Source of the DNA: Pseudomonadota bacterium
GTDB taxonomy: Bacteria > Pseudomonadota > Alphaproteobacteria > UBA1280 > UBA12223
Assembly: GCA_002937495.1 (NCBI GenBank)
Contig: PTJW01000005.1
Span: 1 to 21,898 of the forward strand
Direction: 5' to 3'
Length of the DNA: 21,898 bases
Shown: piece after piece, positions 14,983 through 21,706 of the stretch
Position numbering within the stretch: the first letter of the stretch is position 1
Layout: every line of letters begins with the position of its first letter
Notes under the pieces: generated by a model
The model's input: only the letters and a program-made list of their open reading frames with translations
What the model was told of the DNA's origin: nothing
Database searches by the model: none
Translations under genes and position numbers: made by a program

Positions 14983-16257
14983 ATGTTAGACGCAAGATTA
15001 TTAAGAGAAAACCCAGAACTAGTAGATGCAAGCCAAGCTAAAAGACACAAAGAGCCAGTATCTGCTGAATTTAAAAAACTAGATGAAGCTTTAAGAGCAA
15101 TCAAAACTGAAATTCAAGAACTACAAAACAGAAGAAATGTAGTATCAAAGCAAATTGGTATTGAAAAATCTCAAGGTAATGACGCTGCAGATTTACTAGC
15201 AGAAATGGCTGAAATTTCTCCAAAAGTTAAACAACTAGAAGAAACTCAAAGAGAAGCTCAAAAAGCATTTGATGACTTCTTAGCAGTTATTCCAAACATT
15301 TTACAAGATGTTGTTCCAGAAGGTGAAGATGAAGAGCAAAATGTTGAGCTAAGAGGTTTCTTAGAGCCAACTAAGTTTGACTTTGAAGCTAAAGAACACA
15401 ACGAGCTAGGTACAAACTTAGGTTTAATTGACTTTGAAACAGGTCAAAAATTAGTAGGTTCAAGAGGTTTCTGGTTACAAGGTGATATCTCAAGACTTGA
15501 AAGAGCAATCTCAACATTAATGTTAGAGCTTAAAGCAGAAGATGGTTACACTGAGGTTTCAGCTCCATTTATGGTAAATGATGAGTGTATGTTTGGTACA
15601 GGTCAATTACCAAAGTTCTCAGACGATTTATATAAAACAACAGATGGTAAATGGTTAATTCCAACTTCAGAAGTTCCTTTAACAAACTATGTTAGAGAAA
15701 AAGTTTGGAAAGAAACAGATCTTCCATTTAAATTTACAGGTTTAACACCTTGCTTTAGAAGTGAAGCAGGTTCAGCTGGTCGTGATGTTGGCGGTATTTT
15801 AAGAGTACACCAATTCCAAAAAGTTGAAATGGTACAAATCGTACACCCAGAAAAATCAATGGAAGCTCATGAAGAAATGATCGCTTCAGCTGAAAAAGTA
15901 CTACAAACTCTAAAATTACCATACAGAGCAATGCTATTATGTTCAGGTGATACAGGCTTTGGTGCTACAAGAACAGTTGACTTAGAAGTTTGGTTACCAG
16001 GCCAAAACGCATACAGAGAAATTTCATCAATTTCAAACTGTGGTGACTTCCAAGCTAGAAGAATGAACGCAAGATTTAAAGATGCAGAAGGTAAAACACG
16101 CTTTATGCACACATTAAACGGTTCAGGTTTAGCTGTTGGTAGATGTTTACTAGCTGTTATGGAAAACTACCAAACAGCAGAAGGTGACATTATTGTACCA
16201 GAAGCACTAAGACCATTCATGAGAGGTCAAGAAATTATCACTAAATATAAAAAGTAA
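14983..16257 (+). CDS. serS: Seryl-tRNA synthetase
   Basis: The 424-residue product has the normal length. The N-terminal antiparallel coiled-coil arm that grips the long variable arm of tRNA-Ser spans about 28-100. The class II catalytic core shows TGQLPKF, the serine-binding TSE at 228-230, motif 2 with PCFRSEAGSAGRDVGG (from 256) and motif 3 LNGSGLAVGRCLLAVMEN (from 378). It charges tRNA-Ser and supplies the substrate for selenocysteine synthesis where that exists. AAGGATT precedes the ATG. In many alphaproteobacteria surE follows serS; here pcm follows directly. Confidence 0.98.
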   Translation: MLDARLLRENPELVDASQAKRHKEPVSAEFKKLDEALRAIKTEIQELQNRRNVVSKQIGIEKSQGNDAADLLAEMAEISPKVKQLEETQREAQKAFDDFLAVIPNILQDVVPEGEDEEQNVELRGFLEPTKFDFEAKEHNELGTNLGLIDFETGQKLVGSRGFWLQGDISRLERAISTLMLELKAEDGYTEVSAPFMVNDECMFGTGQLPKFSDDLYKTTDGKWLIPTSEVPLTNYVREKVWKETDLPFKFTGLTPCFRSEAGSAGRDVGGILRVHQFQKVEMVQIVHPEKSMEAHEEMIASAEKVLQTLKLPYRAMLLCSGDTGFGATRTVDLEVWLPGQNAYREISSISNCGDFQARRMNARFKDAEGKTRFMHTLNGSGLAVGRCLLAVMENYQTAEGDIIVPEALRPFMRGQEIITKYKK

Positions 16258-16269
16258 GAGTTTAAATTA

Positions 16270-16917
16270 GTGAATATTAAAAACAAACAATTAGCAGAAA
16301 ATAAAGCTAGACTGTTCGAGCAAATCGAGCAGTCTGGTGTTTTATCAAATGCTACTTTGCATGCTTTAGCTAGTATTGACAGAGAAAACTATGTGGATGA
16401 TCAGTTTGCACCGCAAGCTTACCATGATGTTACTTTGCCTATACCTGCAGGTCAAACTATCTCGCAAATTCTTGTTGTAGGTATTATGATTGAAGCCCTA
16501 AGCTTATCATGGGAAGATAAGCTATTAGAAATTGGCACAGGGTCTGGTTATCAAACAGCTGTGTTATCTAAATTAAATAGAAGAGTATTTTCTGTAGAAC
16601 GCTTCGCAGAATTAGTTACAGAGGCAGAAAAGAACCTTCAGGCTGAATCAAACAATAATTACACAATTATGCATGCTGATGGCTTTGATGGTTTTGCAAG
16701 CCAAGCACCATTTGATAAAATTATTGTTTCAGCAGCTTCAGAAAATATACCAGATAAACTTTTGCAACAAATGAAAGTTGGTGGTATAATGGTATTGCCT
16801 TTAGGAAAAGATGGGCAAAAACAAGAGCTGTTAAAAATTATCAAAACACAAGATTCATACACAACACATAGCCTAGGTTATGTAAAGTTTGTGCCTATGT
16901 TAACAGGCACAGCTTAA
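16270..16917 (+). CDS. pcm: Protein-L-isoaspartate O-methyltransferase (GTG start)
   Basis: The 215-residue product is of normal size. The family segment PIPAGQTISQILVVGIM (from 57) and the SAM-binding motif I LLEIGTGSGYQTAVLS (from 85) are clear, followed by DKIIVSAASENIPDKLLQQM and a GGIMVLPLG strand. It methylates abnormal L-isoaspartyl residues to start their repair. The chosen GTG start at 16270 follows GAGTTTAAATTA 12 bases after serS; no in-frame ATG gives a better fit. It lies between serS and a YqaA-like gene, in the same transcript. Confidence 0.93.
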   Translation: MNIKNKQLAENKARLFEQIEQSGVLSNATLHALASIDRENYVDDQFAPQAYHDVTLPIPAGQTISQILVVGIMIEALSLSWEDKLLEIGTGSGYQTAVLSKLNRRVFSVERFAELVTEAEKNLQAESNNNYTIMHADGFDGFASQAPFDKIIVSAASENIPDKLLQQMKVGGIMVLPLGKDGQKQELLKIIKTQDSYTTHSLGYVKFVPMLTGTA

Positions 16918-16937
16918 TTTAAGGAGTATTAAGTAAA

Positions 16938-17522
16938 ATGGGTTCAAAGGCATTACAAGAAAAAATTACATCTTTTGCTACAAATAAAAATGCAGGCTGG
17001 TATTTATTTGCTATTGCATTTGCAGAATCAACATTCTTCCCAATTCCACCTGATGTATTATTAATTCCATTATGTATTTTATTACCAACTAGGGCATTCC
17101 GTTTTGCTTTAATGGCAACGCTTGGTTCTGTTTTAGGTGGTGTATTTGGTTATATTATGGGGGCAATGTTCCAGCAAGAAATTGGTATGAAAATTATCGA
17201 CTTTTACGGTATGACTGGTAACTTTGATATGATTAAAGCTTGGTACCAAGAGTGGGATTATTTAATTGTTGGTACAGCAGGATTCTCACCAATTCCTTAT
17301 AAAATCTTTACTATTACATCTGGTATGTTTAATATTGATTTTGCAGGTTTTGTTACGGTTTCACTTTTATCTCGTGGTGCAAGATTCTTCCTTATCGCAT
17401 GGATTTTATGGAGAGGTGGCCCAGAACTTAAGGTTTGGATTGAAAGAAACCTATACCCACTAACAATGTTTGCAGGTATTGCTATTATTTTAGCAGTTGT
17501 TGCATGGCAGTTATTAAAATAA
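16938..17522 (+). CDS. YqaA/DedA-family (VTT domain) membrane protein
   Basis: The 194-residue polytopic product carries the VTT/DedA signature: AFAESTFFPIPPDVLLIP near the first re-entrant region, a GSVLGGVFGYIMG glycine helix, GFSPIPYKIFTITSG (115-129) and SRGARFF (145-151), ending with a C-terminal membrane helix. DedA-family proteins are linked to lipid scrambling or undecaprenyl-phosphate recycling and proton-dependent envelope homeostasis; YqaA itself is poorly characterised. A strong AAGGAG precedes the ATG. It is inserted between pcm and nlpD. Confidence 0.87.
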   Translation: MGSKALQEKITSFATNKNAGWYLFAIAFAESTFFPIPPDVLLIPLCILLPTRAFRFALMATLGSVLGGVFGYIMGAMFQQEIGMKIIDFYGMTGNFDMIKAWYQEWDYLIVGTAGFSPIPYKIFTITSGMFNIDFAGFVTVSLLSRGARFFLIAWILWRGGPELKVWIERNLYPLTMFAGIAIILAVVAWQLLK

Positions 17523-17555
17523 AAACAAATTAAAATAAGGTTAGGGATTTTAACT

Positions 17556-18701
17556 ATGTTTAATTATAAGAGTGTGTTTGCAGTGTTTTCTGTATTAGTA
17601 TTAACATCTTGCTCGGCTACACAACCAAGAGCACCGCTTTATGATGCTTTTGACTTTACTAAGATGACTAAAAAGTCGAATGTACAAGATAAAAAAATTA
17701 CATCACCACAGTACAGAACTGTAAAAGAAACTATAGAGAAAAAAGTAAAAGTTTACCATACTGTTAAGCAGGGTGAATATGTTTACTCAATCGCTAGAGA
17801 ATATAAAGTTGCACCAGGTGCTATTTTAAAGAACAACAAACTTAAAAGAAACCAAGTTTTAAAAGTTGGTCAAAAACTATATATTAAAACTGAAGTTCAA
17901 AGAAAAGTTGTTAATAAAAAAGAGCTAGTAAGAGTAGAGCCAACAGCAATGCCTCAAGATAATTCTCGTTATTCATTAACAAGAAATCCTAAGCTTTATA
18001 ACCAAAACACAGCTGCATTTAGACAGCAAAAAGCTATTCCAAGACAAGACTTATCAAAACCTAACGCAGATAAAAACATTGATTTTGGTTACCATAAAGT
18101 TAAAAGAGGTGAAAACCTATTTAGAATTGGTAGAAAATATGGCGTTTCAGTGTTTGACTTAATGGCATATAATGATATTAAATCTCCGCAAGATTTAAGA
18201 GCAGGCCAAGAGCTAAAAATTCCAGTAGCTAAACCAGAAACTAAGGTGGAAGCTCCTAAGCAGACTAGAACAACTAAAAAACCAGATGTAAGACTTAAGT
18301 TTGATAAAATTGATAAAGACCTAGCTAAGAAAAAAGGCTTTATCAGACCAGTAGATGGTAGAATTATTTCTACATTTGGTAAAAAAGGGCACGGTATCAG
18401 AAATGACGGTATTGATATTGCAGTTCCAATTGGTACACCAGTTAGAGCATCGCAGCAAGGTACTGTAATGTACGCTGAAAATGTTTCAGTATTAGGTCAA
18501 ATGGTATTAATTAAACACCGCTCAGGCTATATCTCAGCTTATACTCATAACTCTAAAGTTTTAGTAAGAAAAGGCCAAAGAGTTGCTAAGGGTGAAGTTA
18601 TCGCACTGTCAGGTGATTCAGGTAATGCTAAACAGCCAATGCTTCACTTTGAAATTAGAAGATACGGTAAAGCAATTAACCCATCTAGGTTATTAAAATA
18701 A
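17556..18701 (+). CDS. nlpD: NlpD-like lipoprotein with two LysM domains and a degenerate M23 (LytM) domain
   Basis: The 381-residue product has a lipoprotein signal with lipobox LTSC (C19). LysM1 lies at about 67-110 (YHTVKQGEYVYSIAREY to GQKLYI), LysM2 at about 179-223 (HKVKRGENLFRIGRKYGVS to GQELKIP), and the M23/LytM domain at 262-380. Of the zinc-site residues, D287 (GIDIAVP) and H364 (LHFEIR) are present, and H331 (AYTHN) matches the conserved histidine, but the first ligand histidine is replaced in IRNDGID. The same loss occurs in E. coli NlpD, which activates amidase AmiC rather than cutting peptidoglycan. The predicted role is amidase activation at the division septum. Last gene of the SPOR-serS operon; a strong terminator follows. 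Confidence 0.93.
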   Translation: MFNYKSVFAVFSVLVLTSCSATQPRAPLYDAFDFTKMTKKSNVQDKKITSPQYRTVKETIEKKVKVYHTVKQGEYVYSIAREYKVAPGAILKNNKLKRNQVLKVGQKLYIKTEVQRKVVNKKELVRVEPTAMPQDNSRYSLTRNPKLYNQNTAAFRQQKAIPRQDLSKPNADKNIDFGYHKVKRGENLFRIGRKYGVSVFDLMAYNDIKSPQDLRAGQELKIPVAKPETKVEAPKQTRTTKKPDVRLKFDKIDKDLAKKKGFIRPVDGRIISTFGKKGHGIRNDGIDIAVPIGTPVRASQQGTVMYAENVSVLGQMVLIKHRSGYISAYTHNSKVLVRKGQRVAKGEVIALSGDSGNAKQPMLHFEIRRYGKAINPSRLLK

Positions 18702-18705
18702 AAAT

Positions 18706-18737
18706 AAAAAGCCTCTTAGTTAATAAGAGGCTTTTTT
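18706..18737. terminator. Strong Rho-independent terminator after nlpD
   Basis: AAAAAGCCTCTTA (18706-18718) and TAAGAGGCTTTTT (18724-18736) form a perfect 13-bp stem with a five-base loop and a T6 run. Confidence 0.95.
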
Positions 18738-18777
18738 GTCAGCTAAAAACTTGTTATGATTAATATAAATTTATACA

Positions 18778-18816
18778 TTTACTCAAATTTACACAGTAAA
18801 GATAATTTCTTTACTG
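18778..18816 (+). promoter_or_regulatory. Predicted promoter overlapped by a perfect inverted repeat
   Basis: TTTACT (18778-18783), a 17-base spacer and GATAAT (18801-18806) form a candidate promoter 37 bases before the next start codon. CAGTAAAGA (18794-18802) and TCTTTACTG (18808-18816) are perfect inverted repeats around TAATT, and cover the -10 box. This geometry is what a repressor operator would have. No T run follows, so a terminator is unlikely. Confidence 0.5.
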
Positions 18817-18843
18817 ATATTCTTAATACCCTAAGGTGGAAAT

Positions 18844-19281
18844 ATGAAAAAGTTAATCTCAATTGCTCTTTTCTGGGCAGTAATGGCTTCTCTTAATTTA
18901 TTTATGTTCTTTACTCGTAAAGAGTTTTTGAACATCGGTGGAGAGCATTACTGGTTCTCTGTTGCAATAGGTAGTTTCATGTTGATTAGTATTTTTGCCA
19001 GCTCAATGGCAAAACACTTTTCAGTGGTGAAACTTGTTCGTTCAACAGTGTTTGGTGCTATGTTAGTGCCAGCATTTTCAATAGTGGTTGTTATTATTGT
19101 TAGCAATAGCAATTTAGCAGCATATAGCGACTTGTTTGCGTACTTGCTTGCGAATGTATCAATTCTGTTAATTGGTGCGTTCTCACTAAAAGCAAAAAGC
19201 AAAGAAGATAAACAAGAAGATCCAGTAGCAGAAGTTCTGGATCCGGTTTTGCCTGAAGAAAAGGCAAAACCAATTGTTTAA
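18844..19281 (+). CDS. Small four-helix membrane protein, unknown function
   Basis: I do not recognise this 145-residue protein. It has four predicted membrane helices (about 4-23, 38-55, 67-87, 94-115) and a charged, proline-containing C-terminal tail (SKEDKQEDPVAEVLDPVLPE). CCTAAGGTGGAAAT precedes the ATG. It has its own upstream promoter candidate and its own downstream terminator, so it is probably monocistronic. Two more proteins of similar size and topology follow; no sequence similarity between them is obvious by eye. Confidence 0.8.
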   Translation: MKKLISIALFWAVMASLNLFMFFTRKEFLNIGGEHYWFSVAIGSFMLISIFASSMAKHFSVVKLVRSTVFGAMLVPAFSIVVVIIVSNSNLAAYSDLFAYLLANVSILLIGAFSLKAKSKEDKQEDPVAEVLDPVLPEEKAKPIV

Positions 19282-19291
19282 TAAAACTAAG

Positions 19292-19317
19292 GCCTCTGTG
19301 TAATGCAGGGGCTTTTT
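19292..19317 (+). terminator. Rho-independent terminator
   Basis: GCCTCTG (19292-19298) pairs with CAGGGGC (19306-19312), 7 bp with one T-G pair, followed by TTTTTATTTTATT. It ends the single-gene transcript upstream. Confidence 0.8.
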
Positions 19318-19335
19318 ATTTTATTGGAATTATTC

Positions 19336-19363
19336 TTGTAATTTAATAGAAAATGCATATAAT
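19336..19363 (+). promoter_or_regulatory. Predicted sigma-70-type promoter
   Basis: TTGTAA (19336-19341), a 16-base spacer and a perfect TATAAT (19358-19363) lie 49 bases before the TTG start of the next gene and just after a terminator. Confidence 0.6.
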
Positions 19364-19412
19364 AAGGGTTCACCATAAACCTTTTTAATCTTAATACTTT
19401 AAGGAGTTTAGC

Positions 19413-19838
19413 TTGAATAAACTAGCAAAGTTTTTTAAAGTCATCTCCCATGTTCAAACATTCTTAATTTTTTTATTTGTAAGCATGCTTTTTATAGCTC
19501 TAGGGTTATCAGTTGATATGGCAAGAGAGTATCTATTAGCGTCGATTATTATTTTTGTATGGTCGATATTCTTAATAAAAAAGATACTTCCAGCTGGCTA
19601 TGATATGGTAAATGCTGATGGTAAAATTTTAATTGTTATGTTCCATGGATTATTTTTAATTTTTGCTATTATTATTGGTATTTTAATTAGTGTTATTTTT
19701 ATGTATGGCTTTAGCTACAATTTAATAATTGGAGTTTTTGCTGGCTACTTTATGCACTTTGGTTACTTGTCGGTTATTATTCTTGATTATGAACTTGAAG
19801 AATCACAAGAGCAAGTTGCTGTTGAACATTTTAACTAA
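19413..19838 (+). CDS. Small four-helix membrane protein, unknown function (TTG start)
   Basis: The 141-residue product is not recognised. The start is TTG at 19413, chosen because a consensus AAGGAG lies six bases upstream and MNKLAKFFKV then makes a normal membrane-protein N terminus. Four hydrophobic helices are predicted (about 15-34, 40-57, 71-97, 102-124), with a short acidic tail ELEESQEQVAVEHFN. It has its own TATAAT promoter and is followed after 33 bases, without a terminator, by a similar-sized membrane protein. The two are probably cotranscribed. Confidence 0.78.
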   Translation: MNKLAKFFKVISHVQTFLIFLFVSMLFIALGLSVDMAREYLLASIIIFVWSIFLIKKILPAGYDMVNADGKILIVMFHGLFLIFAIIIGILISVIFMYGFSYNLIIGVFAGYFMHFGYLSVIILDYELEESQEQVAVEHFN

Positions 19839-19871
19839 AATATTAATATAAACTTTACTTAAGGATAGCTT

Positions 19872-20255
19872 ATGAAGTTTAAAGTTATACTTTTATCTTT
19901 GCCTGCTGCTATTATTTTAGCAGTGTATATTGTACGAATAAACCTTTCGTTTGCATCAGACTCAACTGAAGTTATATTTTTTGCTCAGCTGATTGGTGTT
20001 TTTTGCTTTGCAATTAGCTGCTTTATTGCAAATATTAAAGCCAAAGAAATATCAGATAATGTTGCTATAATTTTTGGTATATTGCTAATGTTTCTGGTTA
20101 TTATTATTGAAATGTTTTCATTTAGTATTTTTATGTATCAATTTGTGATGCCTGAGATTATCTCGCTAATTATAACATCATTTGCTTTAATTTTTTGTGT
20201 GTCGCTGCTTCCTAAAGAAGTTGAAATTCGTGAAGAAAACCCTAATAAATCGTAA
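19872..20255 (+). CDS. Small four-helix membrane protein, unknown function
   Basis: The 127-residue product is not recognised. It has four predicted membrane helices (about 4-23, 34-54, 63-88, 92-113) and a charged tail KEVEIREENPNKS. TTAAGGATAG precedes the ATG. It is the second gene of a two-gene unit and is closed by a strong terminator. Four compact helices and a charged cytoplasmic tail recur in all three neighbouring proteins, but this topology is too common to imply homology. Confidence 0.78.
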   Translation: MKFKVILLSLPAAIILAVYIVRINLSFASDSTEVIFFAQLIGVFCFAISCFIANIKAKEISDNVAIIFGILLMFLVIIIEMFSFSIFMYQFVMPEIISLIITSFALIFCVSLLPKEVEIREENPNKS

Positions 20256-20258
20256 ATT

Positions 20259-20294
20259 AAAAGAACCCATGCTTTGTGCATCGGGTTCTTTTTT
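20259..20294 (+). terminator. Strong Rho-independent terminator
   Basis: AAAAGAACCCATGC (20259-20272) pairs with GCAT, a bulged C, and GGGTTCTTTT (20278-20292), about 14 bp in all, followed by further T residues. Confidence 0.9.
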
Positions 20295-20374
20295 GTTGCA
20301 TAAAAGTTTAAAAGTGTGACATCTCTTTTGAGCTATCTTTAAATAGCTAATTAAGTTACTTTTTTTGTGGAAAT

Positions 20375-20390
20375 TGGCATATTAATTGCA
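20375..20390 (+). promoter_or_regulatory. Sigma-54-like -24/-12 promoter motif upstream of the ParA gene
   Basis: TGGCA (20375-20379) and TTGCA (20386-20390) match the sigma-54 consensus TGGCACG-N4-TTGCW. The GG and GC dinucleotides are exactly 12 bases apart; only the CG after TGGCA is replaced by TA. The implied start of transcription lies near 20401, about 60 bases before the parA start codon. A sigma-70-like TATACT at 20392-20397 has no good -35 partner. Upstream, AGCTAT (20331-20336) and ATAGCT (20343-20348) form a short inverted repeat that could be an activator site. Confidence 0.4.
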
Positions 20391-20462
20391 GTATACTGAG
20401 TGTAAGAAAAATCAAGCAAAATTATTCAATCTAAAAATAATAAAAGAGTAGGGAATTGTGTT

Positions 20463-21101
20463 ATGTATACAATTTTAATTATGTCGCGTAAAGGTGGCTC
20501 AGGTAAATCAACAACAGCAATGAATATGGCAACAAGGTTTGCAAAGGCAAAATATCAAGTTGCATTAATGGATTTTGACCCTCAAAAAACTCTTACAAAG
20601 TGGTTTAATAGAAGAGACGAGTATATGCAAGGTAAAAACACTATTTTGCATTCAGCAGCTACAGAATCAAGCTTTAAAGATGAAGTTAAGAACTTAGAAC
20701 AAGCTGGTTGTGATGTTTTAATTATTGATACTCCACCTACAATTAATGATTTTCATAATGAGTTATTAGATATTGCTGACTTTGCTTTAGTTCCAACAAA
20801 AACTACAATGGAAGATTTAGAAACAATTGCAGAGGTTGTTGATGTAATTGAAAGTAACGAAACTGCCTACGGTTTTGTTATTAATGAAACAAAAAATAAA
20901 ACATTATTATATCTAAGTATTAAAGATGTATTAGTTGAATATGGCGCTGTTTTAGGTACAATTACAGGTACGGTGCAAATTCCTGAAGCTAGTATTAAAG
21001 GTTTAGCCTTATGTGAATATAAACCAGATAATATAAACTGCCAACAATATGATAAAATCTTTAAAAATTTAAACAGAAGGTTAAAAAATAAGAAAAAATA
21101 A
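20463..21101 (+). CDS. Orphan ParA/MinD-type ATPase
   Basis: The 212-residue product carries the deviant Walker A KGGSGKST with K10 and K15, the MDFDPQ switch I segment at 36-41 and Walker B DVLIIDTPP with D89. Small ParA-type ATPases of this size form dimers on ATP binding and position cargo such as plasmids, chromosomes, chemosensory arrays, pili or carboxysomes. No ParB-like gene or parS-like repeat is seen nearby, and chromosomal parAB is normally elsewhere with a larger ParA, so this looks like an orphan positioning ATPase. It is monocistronic, between two terminators, and preceded by a sigma-54-like motif. Its cargo cannot be told from the sequence. Confidence 0.9.
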   Translation: MYTILIMSRKGGSGKSTTAMNMATRFAKAKYQVALMDFDPQKTLTKWFNRRDEYMQGKNTILHSAATESSFKDEVKNLEQAGCDVLIIDTPPTINDFHNELLDIADFALVPTKTTMEDLETIAEVVDVIESNETAYGFVINETKNKTLLYLSIKDVLVEYGAVLGTITGTVQIPEASIKGLALCEYKPDNINCQQYDKIFKNLNRRLKNKKK

Positions 21102-21127
21102 AAAATGCCTATTACAGGCATTTTTTT
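21101..21127. terminator. Bidirectional terminator after parA
   Basis: AAAAATGCCT (21101-21110) and AGGCATTTTT (21116-21125) form a 10-bp stem with an ATTAC loop and T runs on both strands. It can end parA and, from the other side, the receiver-ftsY transcript. Confidence 0.88.
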
Positions 21128-21336
21128 AATATATATAAAATATTGTTGATTAATTATTTTAGTTATTAGGGTTGTTAGCAGTAGCTGCTTTAAGAAATAT
21201 TCTATTGATAGTCATCATTATTTTTTAAATAATATCTAAAGGTTTAATTGCTTAGTCAATCTGAATTATTATTCAGAGTTAAAGATATAAAAATTCCAAC
21301 TTAATTTAGTGTCAACTTTACTGGTGTATTTACAAA
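21128..21336. other. A+T-rich intergenic stretch without a recognisable gene
   Basis: About 209 bases between two convergent genes. No coding frame, RNA gene or repeat family is evident. The only structure noticed is TCTGAAT (21260-21266) and ATTCAGA (21271-21277), a 7-bp hairpin without a T run. It may be 3' untranslated sequence of the receiver gene or eroded sequence. Confidence 0.6.
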
Positions 21337-21654
21337 TTAAACAATTTGTGCAGCATTAAAACTTACTGAATTTACAAATTTTAAAGCAAAGTCTGCAAGA
21401 TTTTCTTTGCTAGGGCTTGTACCAATAGCAACTAATTTAATATAGTTTGCTTCACCTTTTTTAGGTAAAGATTCTAGCATAAACTGTTGGTCTGTATTAA
21501 TAAGGTTTAAGTCAAAAATAATCATATCTGGGTTATGAAAGTTTAGTTGTTCAAATATAGTCATAAATTCATTATATGCTAATACAAGATTTTTCGTATC
21601 TTTTACTTTTTGTACTAATGCCTCATCATTAGTTAGCATCATAATTTTTTTCAT
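21337..21654 (-). CDS. Small stand-alone receiver-like (CheY-fold) protein, incomplete active site
   Basis: The 105-residue product resembles a response-regulator receiver domain without an output domain. MKKIMMLTNDEALVQKV gives an N-terminal strand and the acidic residues D10-E11. NPDMIIFDLNL places the expected phospho-acceptor at D48. LVAIGTSP supplies the Thr/Ser position. The conserved lysine-proline near the end is not seen (LKFVNSVSFNAAQIV), and the protein is shorter than a typical domain of about 120 residues. AAGGATAACGT precedes the ATG. It lies 52 bases downstream of ftsY on the same strand. It may be a degenerate or phosphorylation-independent receiver. Confidence 0.65.
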   Translation of the reverse strand: MKKIMMLTNDEALVQKVKDTKNLVLAYNEFMTIFEQLNFHNPDMIIFDLNLINTDQQFMLESLPKKGEANYIKLVAIGTSPSKENLADFALKFVNSVSFNAAQIV

Positions 21655-21706
21655 ACGTTATCCTTTTTTGTTTTTATTTTTAATATTATATAAAAAAATT
21701 AAAGTA

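Noticed and set aside
18844..20255. The three small membrane proteins as paralogues from one ancestor
   Set aside because: They share size and topology, but I see no shared motif or alignable segment by eye.
20392..20397. TATACT as a sigma-70 -10 box for parA
   Set aside because: No -35-like hexamer lies 16-18 bases upstream; the nearest, TTGTGG, is 21 bases away. It remains a fallback to the sigma-54-like motif.
21260..21277. TCTGAAT-TATT-ATTCAGA as a terminator for the receiver gene
   Set aside because: The stem is short and A+T-rich and has no T run on the - strand; the bidirectional hairpin at 21101-21127 is a better terminator.
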